A stretch of DNA of 16,272 bases from Ruminococcaceae bacterium UBA1691. Its GTDB lineage: Bacteria; Bacillota; Clostridia; Oscillospirales; Acutalibacteraceae. A program made the translations under genes and the position numbers. Numbering within the stretch: the stretch's first letter is position 1; every line of letters starts with the position of its first letter. Location of the stretch: assembly GCA_002320555.1 (NCBI GenBank), contig DCJV01000098.1, positions 1 to 16,272 on the forward strand. The letters run 5' to 3'. Positions 6,618-13,327 of this stretch are shown piece by piece. A model generated the notes under the pieces. It was given only the letters and a program-made list of their open reading frames with translations. It did no database searches and was not told the origin of the DNA.

Positions 6618-7875
6618 TCGCAATGCCTCCAATTTTCATATAGTCCTCAAAGAAGGATGGATAGGATTTATTGATGCTCAGTGCGTCGCTGATGATCACA
6701 TTGTCGTCAGCGCGCATCGCGGCAATGGAAAAGGCCATGACGATACGGTGGTCGTTGCAGCCATCGACGCAACCGCCATGTACCGGATGCCCGCCATGAA
6801 TTGTGAGGCTGTCAGCCGTTTGTGTGACGGGAATGCCCAGCGCCTGCAGGCCGGCGGCCGTGCTCTGGAGCCGGTCACTCTCCTTAAGCCGCAGGCGCGC
6901 CGCGTTATAAATCCGCATATCACCCTTGCAATAGGCGCCCAAAACCGCAAGGATCGGAACCAGATCCGGAATCTGGCCCGCGTCGATATCCATCGCCTCG
7001 AGCGCAAAGCCCTTGCTGGTGAGCGTATCGCCCGACCAGCGTAAATGGGAGCCGCACTGGGAAAGGATCGCTTTGCAGGCGCGGTCTCCCTGCATAGACC
7101 GGCGGTTGAGACCACGCACGGTGACTTCGCCGCCCAGTGCGCCCGCCGTCAGGAAAAAGGCCGCGGCAGACCAATCGCCCTCCACCATCAAATTGTGCGC
7201 ACGAAAGGCCTGTCCCCCCCGGATTTTCCAGCCACTCTGTATTTTTTCTACGTGTATGCTGAAGCTGCTGAGCATCTGGAGCGTCAGATCGACATAGCCG
7301 GCGGACTGCAGGGGGGATGTGAGGATGATCTCGCTGTCCTCCTCACACAATGGCAGGGCAAGCAGTAGGCCCGTGATGTACTGCGAGCTGATATCGCCCG
7401 GCAGATGGAAAGCACCGCCCCTGAGCTTGCCGCTGATGGTCAGGGGAAGGCTGTGCACGCCGTCTGTTTCGCAGGTAACCCCATGTTCACGCAAAAGCTG
7501 GAGCAGCGTATCAATCGGCCGCTCCGGCAGACGGCCGCTGCCGGTAAAGGTGCAGGTGAGCCCGCCTGCTGCTGCAATGGGCACGAGAAACCGCAGGGTA
7601 GAGCCTGACTCTCCACAATGGATTTCCGCATGCTCAGCCTGGAAGATATGCGTACCATCGATGATGACACCGCCGGGATGAGGGCGCACAGAAGCGCCCA
7701 GTGCATCCGCGGCGCGCAACGTGGCCAGGATATCGGCGGAAAGATCGATATAATCGACAACGCTTCTGCCGCGGCTGAGGGCGGCGCAAAGGATTGCGCG
7801 ATGGGCCGAGCTCTTGGAGGGCGGGATGCGGATTTCTCCATGCGGCGTTGCCGGTGACAGGATGACCTTTTTCAT
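6598..7875 (-). CDS. aroA: 3-phosphoshikimate 1-carboxyvinyltransferase (EPSP synthase)
   Basis: Condenses shikimate-3-phosphate with phosphoenolpyruvate, the sixth shikimate-pathway step. The 425-residue length is typical. Signatures are PPSKSSAHRAI (K21, S22 and R26 bind substrate), SGSTLRFLVPI, RPIDTL, SQYITGLLLALP, LKESDRL and NDHRIVMAF. The phosphoenolpyruvate loop reads SGESGSTLRF-like with CGESGS. ATG 7875 has AAAGGAG with 9 nt spacing. It heads the aroA-aroC-pheA unit and has its own predicted promoter and dyad upstream, in the 147-nt gap after aroB. Confidence 0.95.
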   Translation of the reverse strand: MKKVILSPATPHGEIRIPPSKSSAHRAILCAALSRGRSVVDYIDLSADILATLRAADALGASVRPHPGGVIIDGTHIFQAEHAEIHCGESGSTLRFLVPIAAAGGLTCTFTGSGRLPERPIDTLLQLLREHGVTCETDGVHSLPLTISGKLRGGAFHLPGDISSQYITGLLLALPLCEEDSEIILTSPLQSAGYVDLTLQMLSSFSIHVEKIQSGWKIRGGQAFRAHNLMVEGDWSAAAFFLTAGALGGEVTVRGLNRRSMQGDRACKAILSQCGSHLRWSGDTLTSKGFALEAMDIDAGQIPDLVPILAVLGAYCKGDMRIYNAARLRLKESDRLQSTAAGLQALGIPVTQTADSLTIHGGHPVHGGCVDGCNDHRIVMAFSIAAMRADDNVIISDALSINKSYPSFFEDYMKIGGIANVVDMG

Positions 7876-7917
7876 GAGGAGCGGCTCCTTTCGGAAGTTC
7901 TTTCGGATATGCCGAAA

Positions 7918-7945
7918 AATGGACTAAGCATTCTTTTAGCCCATT
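7918..7945 (-). promoter_or_regulatory. 28-bp dyad overlapping the aroA -10 box (candidate operator or weak attenuator)
   Basis: AATGGACTAA (7918-7927) and TTAGCCCATT (7936-7945) are inverted repeats matching at 9 of 10 positions (10 with a G-U pair) around an 8-bp centre. The dyad overlaps the TATAAT at 7943-7948 and the predicted transcript start. A repressor here would block RNA polymerase. For transcripts reading in from aroB, the same sequence makes a hairpin followed by five U residues, so weak termination is an alternative. Confidence 0.4.
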
Positions 7946-7971
7946 ATATAGGAGAAATGTTACAAAAATAT
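7943..7971 (-). promoter_or_regulatory. Predicted promoter for aroA-aroC-pheA
   Basis: The minus strand carries a consensus TATAAT at 7943-7948 in an AT-rich stretch, with a weak -35 (ATATTT, 7966-7971) at 17-bp spacing. The expected start is near 7936, giving a roughly 60-nt leader to the aroA ATG. The poor -35 suggests a need for an activator or a modest basal level. Confidence 0.45.
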
Positions 7972-8022
7972 AAAAAGGCAGTTGATTTTTCCGCGAAAAC
8001 AGGAATTTTTTGTAAAAATTAT

Positions 8023-9081
8023 TTATTTATTGATGCCGAAAAAAGATGGAAGCCGATTCATTTCGAGCGGCAAGATAAAGCTATCTCCAATTTGCCGCAG
8101 CAGGACGAAACGAATTGCGTCCCCTGCGCGCTTTTTATCACTGGCCGCCAGCTCCAGCAGCGTTTCGAGCGGCGCTTCACAGGAGACGGGAAGGCCGTAT
8201 TTTTGCAGCAGGTTTTGGATGCGCCGGCTGGTACCTTCCTGTGTCAGCCCATTCTGTTCCCCTGCCGCACAGACCAGGAGCATCCCGACGCCGACAGCCT
8301 CCCCATGAGAAAAGCCTTCAAAATGGCCGTACTTTTCAATCGCATGGCCGAGCGTATGACCAAAATTCAGAAGCATCCGCCTGCCGCTTTCCCGTTCGTC
8401 CTCTTCGACGATACGGCGCTTGCTGTCGACGCAGGAGAAAATCATATCTCCCAGAAATGCTCTGGCATCCTCGCGTTCGAGCCGCTCAAACAGGGGAGCG
8501 TTGTCGATACAGCCGTATTTGATCGCCTCCGCCATGCCGTCCGCGAAAAAGCGGGGCGGCAGGGTGGAGAGAAGCGCCGGATCGATGAGAACAAGCCGAG
8601 GCTGCCAGAAGGCGCCGCACAGGTTTTTTCCCTGCGGCAGGTCAACCGCCGTTTTGCCGCCGACGGAAGAGTCGATCTGAGCCAGCAGGGAGGTTGGAAT
8701 CTGAATATAATCGATCCCGCGCATATAGATGGAGGCGGCAAAGCCGGCCATATCGCCCGTCACGCCGCCGCCGAGCGCAACGACAAGGTCGCCGCGCGTA
8801 AAGGCGTTGTCTGCAAGGAAGGACAGCATGATGCCGATACTGCCTAAAACCTTGCTGCCCTCACCCGCGGGAAAGGTATGCGTGAATACCTGGAAGCCGG
8901 CCTCCGCGAGCGAGGCGGCAACGGCTTCGGCATAGAGCGGGCCGACATTGGAATCCGTGATCACAGCTGCCTTCTGTGCTTTGGAAACGCGGCGGATGAG
9001 CGCGCCACAGCTTTCCAAACAACCGCGTTCGATCAGAATCTCATAGGGCCTGCCCGTCTGAACATGCAGTGTTTTCATCAT
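8023..9081 (-). CDS. aroB: 3-dehydroquinate synthase
   Basis: Converts DAHP to 3-dehydroquinate with NAD and a divalent metal, the second step of the shikimate pathway. It has 352 residues from ATG 9081. Motifs are GGGVTGD (104-110, nucleotide binding), IPTSLLAQIDSSVGGKTAVD (active-site loop and lysine), and MAEAIKYG, GHTLGHAIE (H246) and FSHGEAVGVG (H259), which hold the metal ligands. Start choice is uncertain. AAAGG sits 12 nt before ATG 9081, while an in-frame TTG at 9093 directly abuts it. It follows aroF by about 40 nt with no terminator, so the two are probably co-transcribed. Confidence 0.94.
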   Translation of the reverse strand: MMKTLHVQTGRPYEILIERGCLESCGALIRRVSKAQKAAVITDSNVGPLYAEAVAASLAEAGFQVFTHTFPAGEGSKVLGSIGIMLSFLADNAFTRGDLVVALGGGVTGDMAGFAASIYMRGIDYIQIPTSLLAQIDSSVGGKTAVDLPQGKNLCGAFWQPRLVLIDPALLSTLPPRFFADGMAEAIKYGCIDNAPLFERLEREDARAFLGDMIFSCVDSKRRIVEEDERESGRRMLLNFGHTLGHAIEKYGHFEGFSHGEAVGVGMLLVCAAGEQNGLTQEGTSRRIQNLLQKYGLPVSCEAPLETLLELAASDKKRAGDAIRFVLLRQIGDSFILPLEMNRLPSFFGINK

Positions 9082-9122
9082 GAGAATGACCAACCTTTCC
9101 GCTGAGACTACAAGAGATTTGA

Positions 9123-10157
9123 TCAGGACTCTGTGCCCAAGCGATTGACCTTGCGGCCCATGGATTCGGCCAGCTTAGTTACGTGGGCTGAGACCTCGTC
9201 GAACGCATCCGGAGTCAGGGACTGTGCGCCGTCGGAGAGCGCTTTTTCCGGATTATTGTGCACCTCGATGATCAGACCATCCGCACCCGCTGCAACGGCC
9301 GCAAGCGACAGCGGTTCCACCAGCCAGGGAATACCCGCCGCATGGCTCGGATCGACCACGACCGGAAGGTGGGAGAGCTTTTTGAAGACCGGAATGGCGG
9401 AGATGTCGAGCGTGTTGCGCGTGAAGCTTTCAAAGGTGCGGACGCCGCGCTCGCAGAGGATCACGTTTTCATTGCCGCTCGCCATGATGTATTCCGCGCT
9501 CATGAGCGTTTCTTCAATCGTGTTGGCCAGGCCGCGCTTTAATAGGATCGGCTTCTTACAGTGGCCGAGCTCCTTGAGCAGCTCGAAATTCTGCATATTG
9601 CGCGCACCGACCTGGATGATATCCACATCCTCGAAGAGCGGGAGATGGGAGGGGCTCATGATCTCCGTGATGATCGGCAGGCCGCTTTTGCGCTTGGCCT
9701 CGAGCAGAAGGTAGAGGCCCTCTGCCCGCAGGCCCTGAAACGCGTAAGGGGAGGTGCGGGGCTTGAAGGCGCCGCCGCGCAGGATGCTCGCGCCTGCCTT
9801 TTTGACCCGTTCGGAGATGACCTTCATCTGCTCGGAGGACTCCACGGAGCAGGGCCCTGCGATCAGGGTGAGGGAGCCGTCTCCGATCGTATTGGGGCCG
9901 ACCTTGATGACCGTATTATCCGGGTGAAATTTCCGATTGGCCTTTTTATACGGCTCCTGGACACGCTTGACGCTTTCCACAATTGACTGCGCCTGGATAT
10001 ATTCGATGTCGATCTTCGCTGTATCGCCCAACAGGCCCAGTACGGTGGAATGCTCGCCGTACCACGCATTAACCGTTACGCCGTAGGTCTGATTGAGCTC
10101 ATTGGAAAAGGTGCTGATCTGGTCCTTGGTGGTGCCCTGCTTCAATACGATGATCAT
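9123..10157 (-). CDS. aroF: 3-deoxy-7-phosphoheptulonate (DAHP) synthase, type I with N-terminal regulatory domain
   Basis: Joins phosphoenolpyruvate and erythrose-4-phosphate to start the shikimate pathway. The 344 residues split into an N-terminal ferredoxin-like/ACT-like domain (about 1-75), as in the Thermotoga maritima enzyme, and a TIM-barrel catalytic domain. Its motifs are GPCSVES (101-107), KPRTSPY (132-138), KRG (207-209), DPSHAAG (269-275) and EVHNNP (298-303). In this subclass the N-terminal domain mediates aromatic amino acid feedback. Which amino acid acts here cannot be read. ATG 10157 has GGAGG 9 nt upstream. It lies directly after the Phe-rich leader and attenuator, so expression should respond to Phe supply. 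Confidence 0.95.
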   Translation of the reverse strand: MIIVLKQGTTKDQISTFSNELNQTYGVTVNAWYGEHSTVLGLLGDTAKIDIEYIQAQSIVESVKRVQEPYKKANRKFHPDNTVIKVGPNTIGDGSLTLIAGPCSVESSEQMKVISERVKKAGASILRGGAFKPRTSPYAFQGLRAEGLYLLLEAKRKSGLPIITEIMSPSHLPLFEDVDIIQVGARNMQNFELLKELGHCKKPILLKRGLANTIEETLMSAEYIMASGNENVILCERGVRTFESFTRNTLDISAIPVFKKLSHLPVVVDPSHAAGIPWLVEPLSLAAVAAGADGLIIEVHNNPEKALSDGAQSLTPDAFDEVSAHVTKLAESMGRKVNRLGTES

Positions 10158-10192
10158 AAATACATACCTCCATTTATAATCTGTGGAAAAAC

Positions 10193-10224
10193 AAAAAAAC
10201 GGAGCTCATCGTCATGAGCTCCGT
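10193..10224 (-). terminator. Attenuator terminator upstream of aroF
   Basis: On the minus strand, ACGGAGCTCAT (10224-10214) and ATGAGCTCCGT (10209-10199) form a perfect 11-bp stem with a 4-nt loop, followed by an unbroken U7 run (10193-10199). It stands between the leader peptide and aroF, so it ends transcription before aroF unless the antiterminator forms. Confidence 0.9.
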
Positions 10225-10273
10225 CTATGTCCCTGTTTCATACCCCTCGTTGGACGGCGGGAAAGCTCACAAC
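10211..10273 (-). promoter_or_regulatory. Predicted antiterminator: leader stop-codon region pairs with the terminator arm
   Basis: The RNA segment GUUGUGAGCUUU (10273-10262), which contains the leader UGA stop, can pair over 12 bp (four G-U) with GGAGCUCAUGAC (10222-10211), the 5' arm and loop of the terminator. A ribosome stalled at the upstream Phe codons would leave this segment free, so the antiterminator forms. A ribosome reaching the stop would cover it, so the terminator forms. The pairing was found by eye. No free energy was computed. Confidence 0.6.
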
Positions 10274-10365
10274 TCTAATTTTGGCACGACAAAAAACTCC
10301 CTGCTAAAAAAGTAGCCGAGAGTGCTCATAAAGAAAAAGTTCCTTTTTGCGGTGCTGATGAGCAT
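10267..10365 (-). CDS. Phe-rich attenuation leader peptide of the aroF operon
   Basis: This is a 32-residue ORF, ATG 10365 to TGA 10269-10267, with a strong GGAGG 8 nt upstream. Seven Phe codons come in three runs: FFF at residues 10-12, FF at 19-20 after Y18, and FF at 24-25. That resembles proteobacterial pheL/pheA leaders and is far above chance. It lies between a strong promoter and a terminator just before aroF. The peptide has no function of its own in this model. Its translation senses charged Phe-tRNA (and perhaps Tyr-tRNA) and controls aroF-aroB. It is too short for usual gene calling. Confidence 0.85.
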   Translation of the reverse strand: MLISTAKRNFFFMSTLGYFFSREFFVVPKLEL

Positions 10366-10394
10366 CCCAATTCCCTCCAAATGGTTTGAATCCA

Positions 10395-10423
10395 ATATAA
10401 TACTCTAAAAAGGTAATTGTCAA
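10395..10423 (-). promoter_or_regulatory. Promoter for the leader-aroF-aroB unit, overlapping the aroK stop codon
   Basis: The minus strand has a consensus TTGACA at 10418-10423, a 17-bp spacer and TTATAT at 10395-10400 (TATATT one base downstream is an alternative). The expected start is near 10388, about 23 nt before the leader ATG. The -35 box contains the aroK TGA stop (10422-10420). Confidence 0.8.
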
Positions 10424-10998
10424 CCCTTTTCCTTGATTTTGGCGAATGAGTGCATGCTTTTCCCGCCCCACGTGTCAATTTTGTGCAGGATTGCGCAGGC
10501 CGTATCACTGGCAGGCTGCTCCGAGCGAAGCGAAACCGTCAGATCCGCTGCCTGCTGGTACAGGCGCATCCGCTCTGCGTGCAGCGCTTCGAGCATGCCG
10601 GTTTCCCTGGCTTTTTGGAGGACTGGACGTGGTGTGGGATCCTGGTCGAGCCGGGCGCATAGGACGGGCAGAGCAACGTCAAGCAGAATGACGAGGCCGT
10701 TTTGCCGCAAAGCGGCGGCATTTTGGGGGAAGGTCAGAGCTCCCCCGCCTGTAGCGATTACCTGGCCGCCCCTTTGCGAGAGCTCCTGACAGGCCTGCGA
10801 CTCCAGCATGCGAAAATAGGGCTCTCCATGACAGGAAAAAATTTTTTCGATGGAGAGGCCCGCCTTTTCTGCAATGTAATCGTCCATGTCGACAAAGAAA
10901 AGGCCGGTGCGTGTGGCGAGCTCGCGCCCCACCGTGCTTTTTCCACAGCCCATAAAACCGCACAGGACAAGATTTTGGACTTCTTTTTTCTGATTCAC
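10420..10998 (-). CDS. aroK: Shikimate kinase
   Basis: Phosphorylates shikimate at O3 using ATP, the fifth pathway step. The 192 residues are slightly longer than the usual 165-175, with an extra C-terminal tail. The Walker A is GFMGCGKST (14-22). The shikimate-binding aspartates are in VDMDDYI, the ATGGGA segment contacts substrate, and the lid arginine lies in PTPRPVL. The start is GTG 10998, whose GTGA overlaps the aroE stop. The longer upstream open frame is just antisense-free readthrough inside aroE. It is coupled to aroE, and its stop lies within the next promoter. Confidence 0.92.
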   Translation of the reverse strand: MNQKKEVQNLVLCGFMGCGKSTVGRELATRTGLFFVDMDDYIAEKAGLSIEKIFSCHGEPYFRMLESQACQELSQRGGQVIATGGGALTFPQNAAALRQNGLVILLDVALPVLCARLDQDPTPRPVLQKARETGMLEALHAERMRLYQQAADLTVSLRSEQPASDTACAILHKIDTWGGKSMHSFAKIKEKG

Positions 10999-11837
10999 CG
11001 GAATACACGCTCCATTTCCCAGTTGGCCTCCTCTATCACGGGAGCAACCTGACCTGCAGTGAAGGGGAGACCGTTCCAGATTTCCTGCGCGGCGGCGGCC
11101 TGCCAGACGAGCATCGGCATCCCATAGGCGCATTTTGAGCCGTTCAAGCGCGCTGTACGCAGCAGCATCGTCTCACGCGGGTTGTAGATTGCATCGAAAA
11201 CCGCTCTGCAGCGGCACACGGTTCGCTCATTCACCGGCATCGCCTCCGGATGCGGATACATGCCGGCGGGCGTTGCGTTGAGCAGAAGATCGAAATCGCC
11301 CTCGATGGCATCGTATGTGCACACGCTTACCGCCGCGCCCGGTATCTTTTGGCGGATCTCCTCCGCGAGCCCCCGCGCGCGTGGAAGCCCTGATGGCCTC
11401 GCGGCGATTGTGAGCGAGCAGCCCGCCGAAGCTGCTTCAAACGCCATCATATGCGCGGCCCCGCCCGCCCCGCAGAGCAGGACGGAACCAGAGAGCGAGA
11501 CGCCCCCATCCTCCAGCGCGCGCAAAAAGCCGATATAATCCGTGTTATATCCGATGAGAGAATCGTTGCATTTCACGGTGTTCACCGCGCCGTAGAGCGC
11601 CGCGCGGTCATCCAGCCGGTCCAAAAAAGGCAGGATCGCGCTTTTGTGCGGGATGGTGAGATTGAAGCCATCCAGCTTGCGCAATGCAGGCAGTGCCTGC
11701 GGGAGCTCCTGCGGTGGAAGCTCCTTTTTTTCATAAGCGGCGCTCACGCCATGTATGGCGAACAGTTTTTCATGGATAAAAGGGGACATGGTATGTCCAA
11801 GGGGATAGCCGAGCACGGCATAGCGGGAAATCGCCAT
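10995..11837 (-). CDS. aroE: Shikimate dehydrogenase (NADP+)
   Basis: Reduces 3-dehydroshikimate to shikimate with NADPH, the fourth pathway step. It has 280 residues. The substrate domain shows YPLGHTMSPFIH (S18 in the SxS-like binding loop) and NLTIPHK (catalytic K65). NTDYIGF supplies the partner D100. The nucleotide fold has GAGGAA at 123-128. ATG 11837 follows GGAAGGGAG with 8 nt spacing. It is the first gene of the minus-strand aromatic cluster and overlaps aroK by 4 bp. No clear promoter could be picked in the 270-nt gap it shares with the divergent acpP. Confidence 0.95.
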   Translation of the reverse strand: MAISRYAVLGYPLGHTMSPFIHEKLFAIHGVSAAYEKKELPPQELPQALPALRKLDGFNLTIPHKSAILPFLDRLDDRAALYGAVNTVKCNDSLIGYNTDYIGFLRALEDGGVSLSGSVLLCGAGGAAHMMAFEAASAGCSLTIAARPSGLPRARGLAEEIRQKIPGAAVSVCTYDAIEGDFDLLLNATPAGMYPHPEAMPVNERTVCRCRAVFDAIYNPRETMLLRTARLNGSKCAYGMPMLVWQAAAAQEIWNGLPFTAGQVAPVIEEANWEMERVFR

Positions 11838-11951
11838 CGTGAAAACTCCCTTCCAAACTTGTGTTAAAGGCGAAAAAAGACGAAATTTCCGTTTCCCTCA
11901 CAGAAGTTTTTAAGCATCTGTAAATAAACGCAAAGTTTTCGCTCCTAGGGG

Positions 11952-11980
11952 TTGACAAAGGGGAAAAATCTTACTAATAT
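11952..11980 (+). promoter_or_regulatory. Predicted acpP promoter
   Basis: TTGACA (11952-11957), 17 bp, TAATAT (11975-11980) is a near-consensus promoter, with a start expected near 11987. It leaves an unusually long 5' leader of about 125 nt before acpP. I did not find a FapR- or FabT-type operator that I could defend. Confidence 0.7.
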
Positions 11981-12111
11981 CTCTTATAGTTAATCTTTCT
12001 GATAACAGCAGCAGTGCGGTAATGTTTTGCAAGTAGTGTAGCACATTCCGCGTTGTTTGTCTATTTGCGTGCGTAAACGTGATTACAAGTAGAGAAGGAG
12101 GGAAAATGAGA

Positions 12112-12339
12112 ATGGTTTTTGAGAAGCTGAGAAAGATTATTTGTGAACAGCTGGAGCTGGACGAGGATAAGGTAACTTTGGAGACCAATCTGCTCGACGA
12201 CCTTGGGGCGGACAGCCTGGACGTGGTCGATCTGATCATGTCGATTGAGGATGAATTTGAGATGGAAGTGCCTGACGAGGAGATCGAGAAGATGAAGACC
12301 GTCGCCGACGTTGTCAAATTCATTGAAGACAACCAGTAA
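12112..12339 (+). CDS. acpP: Acyl carrier protein
   Basis: Small acidic carrier protein of 75 residues that holds growing acyl chains on a 4'-phosphopantetheine arm during fatty acid synthesis. The arm attaches to the serine of the DSL motif in LGADSLDVVDLIM. The rest is rich in Glu and Asp, as expected for the four-helix fold. Two ATGs compete. ATG 12112 (MVFEKLRK) has AAGGAGG about 10 nt upstream, while ATG 12106 is only 4 nt from it, so I prefer 12112. It stands alone, with its own promoter and terminator and no fab genes beside it. A dedicated ACP for another pathway is possible but nothing here supports it. Confidence 0.95.
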   Translation: MVFEKLRKIICEQLELDEDKVTLETNLLDDLGADSLDVVDLIMSIEDEFEMEVPDEEIEKMKTVADVVKFIEDNQ

Positions 12340-12345
12340 TTTTTT

Positions 12346-12377
12346 AAAGCCGGGCCGTTTCCGCGGCCCGGCTTTTT
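12346..12377 (+). terminator. Intrinsic terminator after acpP
   Basis: AAAGCCGGGCCG (12346-12357) and CGGCCCGGCTTT (12364-12375) form a perfect 12-bp GC-rich stem with a 6-nt loop and a U5 tail. Confidence 0.92.
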
Positions 12378-12531
12378 ATTTTACTCAATCAGCCGCGGCT
12401 GCGCGCGGCGAGCTCATGCTCCAGAATCACCTGGAGATCATGCTTGACAAAGCTCTGGTTGCTTGCTCATCCGAAAAGCCTCCTTGCATGAATGGCTGCT
12501 ATTTTACCGCCGGTGAAGCCATTTGTATTGT
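12378..12531. other. Intergenic stretch between acpP and the ABC permease; possible degraded small ORF
   Basis: No intact gene is seen. On the minus strand, a frame ending in LEHELAARSRG (stop near 12390) is open for about 25 codons but has no start. A neighbouring frame has ATG 12489 to a stop, encoding about 20 residues (MQGGFSDEQ...). The two together could be one frameshifted small ORF, but evidence is slim. Confidence 0.2.
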
Positions 12532-12558
12532 AAAAAACGACATCGGGGGCGGCGTTTT
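12532..12558 (-). terminator. Weak candidate terminator after the ABC permease
   Basis: On the minus strand AAAACG (12558-12553) and CGTTTT (12539-12534) can pair over 6 bp around a 13-nt loop, with two more U residues after. It starts within two bases of the permease stop codon. The stem is short, so this is tentative. Confidence 0.3.
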
Positions 12559-12559
12559 C

Positions 12560-13327
12560 TCAAAGCTGCTTTTTGCGGAAAGTCAAGATACTCCCTGCCA
12601 GCAGCATGATGCAAAGCGCGGCAGTGACCAGCAGGGCGGGGAAAATCTCCTGCGCGGCGCGGGCCCCTGAGATCAGCTCCAGATTGCAGCTTATGAGAAA
12701 GGTGGGGGAAAAACGCTTCACACCGGGGATCAGGCCGGCAAGATAGCACACAACAACCGCTCCTCCGGTAAGCAGGGCTCCCGCGTAAGCTTGCGAAAAC
12801 AGGACGCCGCCAAAGGCAACGCAGGCAAGCAGAAATGCACCGAACAGCCACAGGGCGAATAGCGCCATTCCCAGCGATTTTGGCGATTGTTCCGGAAACA
12901 AAAACTGTGTGTATCCAAAGCATACTGCTGCGGAGAGGGCATAGCCAACCGACCAGCAGAGCAGCGAGGCCGCGTATTTCGACAGAATAAAGCCACGCCG
13001 TGAGAGCCCTTTGCTGAGCATGAGCATAGCCGTGCCGCTTTTCAACTCGTGCGGGATCGTACCGCTGAGCACCAGCACCAGGACGATCAGGCAGATCTGT
13101 GTCATGTTTTTAAAAAATTGCACGTAGGCGTCCAGAAAAGTAGCGTCCGGCAATTGAAGCGGTGCGCCCAGCCCCAGGTCAATCTGGGAAAATAGCTCCG
13201 GCGTGAGCTTTGCGAGCAAAGGGCTCGACATGCCGAAAAGCAGGAGTACGGCGCATAGGATCAGGAATTTATAGGTTTTCCAGAGCTCTTTGAGCTCCTT
13301 GCCGGTAAAAAGGATCGTCTGTTTCAT
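12560..13327 (-). CDS. ABC-2 type transporter permease
   Basis: Membrane subunit of 255 residues for the neighbouring ATPase. About six hydrophobic segments are visible, near 20-40, 74-91, 113-135, 145-172, 178-198 and 231-249. The segment HELKSGTAMLMLSKGLSRRGFILSK between the second and third is the ABC-2 family's characteristic cytoplasmic loop. It starts at ATG 13327, whose ATGA overlaps the ATPase stop, so the two are translationally coupled. The substrate is unknown. GntR-led operons of this layout often respond to cell-envelope stress or peptide antibiotics. Confidence 0.88.
   Translation of the reverse strand: MKQTILFTGKELKELWKTYKFLILCAVLLLFGMSSPLLAKLTPELFSQIDLGLGAPLQLPDATFLDAYVQFFKNMTQICLIVLVLVLSGTIPHELKSGTAMLMLSKGLSRRGFILSKYAASLLCWSVGYALSAAVCFGYTQFLFPEQSPKSLGMALFALWLFGAFLLACVAFGGVLFSQAYAGALLTGGAVVVCYLAGLIPGVKRFSPTFLISCNLELISGARAAQEIFPALLVTAALCIMLLAGSILTFRKKQL

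Noticed and set aside
6349..7044. 231-codon plus-strand open frame across aroC/aroA
   Set aside because: It is antisense to aroC and aroA, whose motifs are complete. High GC keeps the opposite frame open by chance.
7874..7931. Second leader peptide before aroA (ATG 7931, 19 residues, stop overlapping aroA ATG)
   Set aside because: It has no ribosome binding site, starts about 5 nt from the predicted transcript start, has only two Phe codons and no proper terminator/antiterminator pair. The overlap with aroA is probably chance.
7909..8847. 312-codon plus-strand open frame opposite aroB
   Set aside because: It lies antisense to a fully supported aroB. Its translation is low-complexity and Arg/Gly/Gln rich, and it has no ribosome binding site, so it is a shadow frame.
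10158..10420. T-box riboswitch upstream of aroF
   Set aside because: No T-box consensus (AGGGTGGNACCGCG) or specifier loop was found. The Phe-rich ORF and paired terminator explain the region better.
10998..11133. Extended N terminus for shikimate kinase (237 residues)
   Set aside because: The extra residues are aroE read in another frame. The GTG at 10998 gives a 4-bp overlap and a normal N terminus just before the Walker A motif.
11838..11950. aroE promoter
   Set aside because: Several TTG- and TA-rich hexamers occur on the minus strand but none has both boxes at 16-18 bp spacing with reasonable matches, so none is called.
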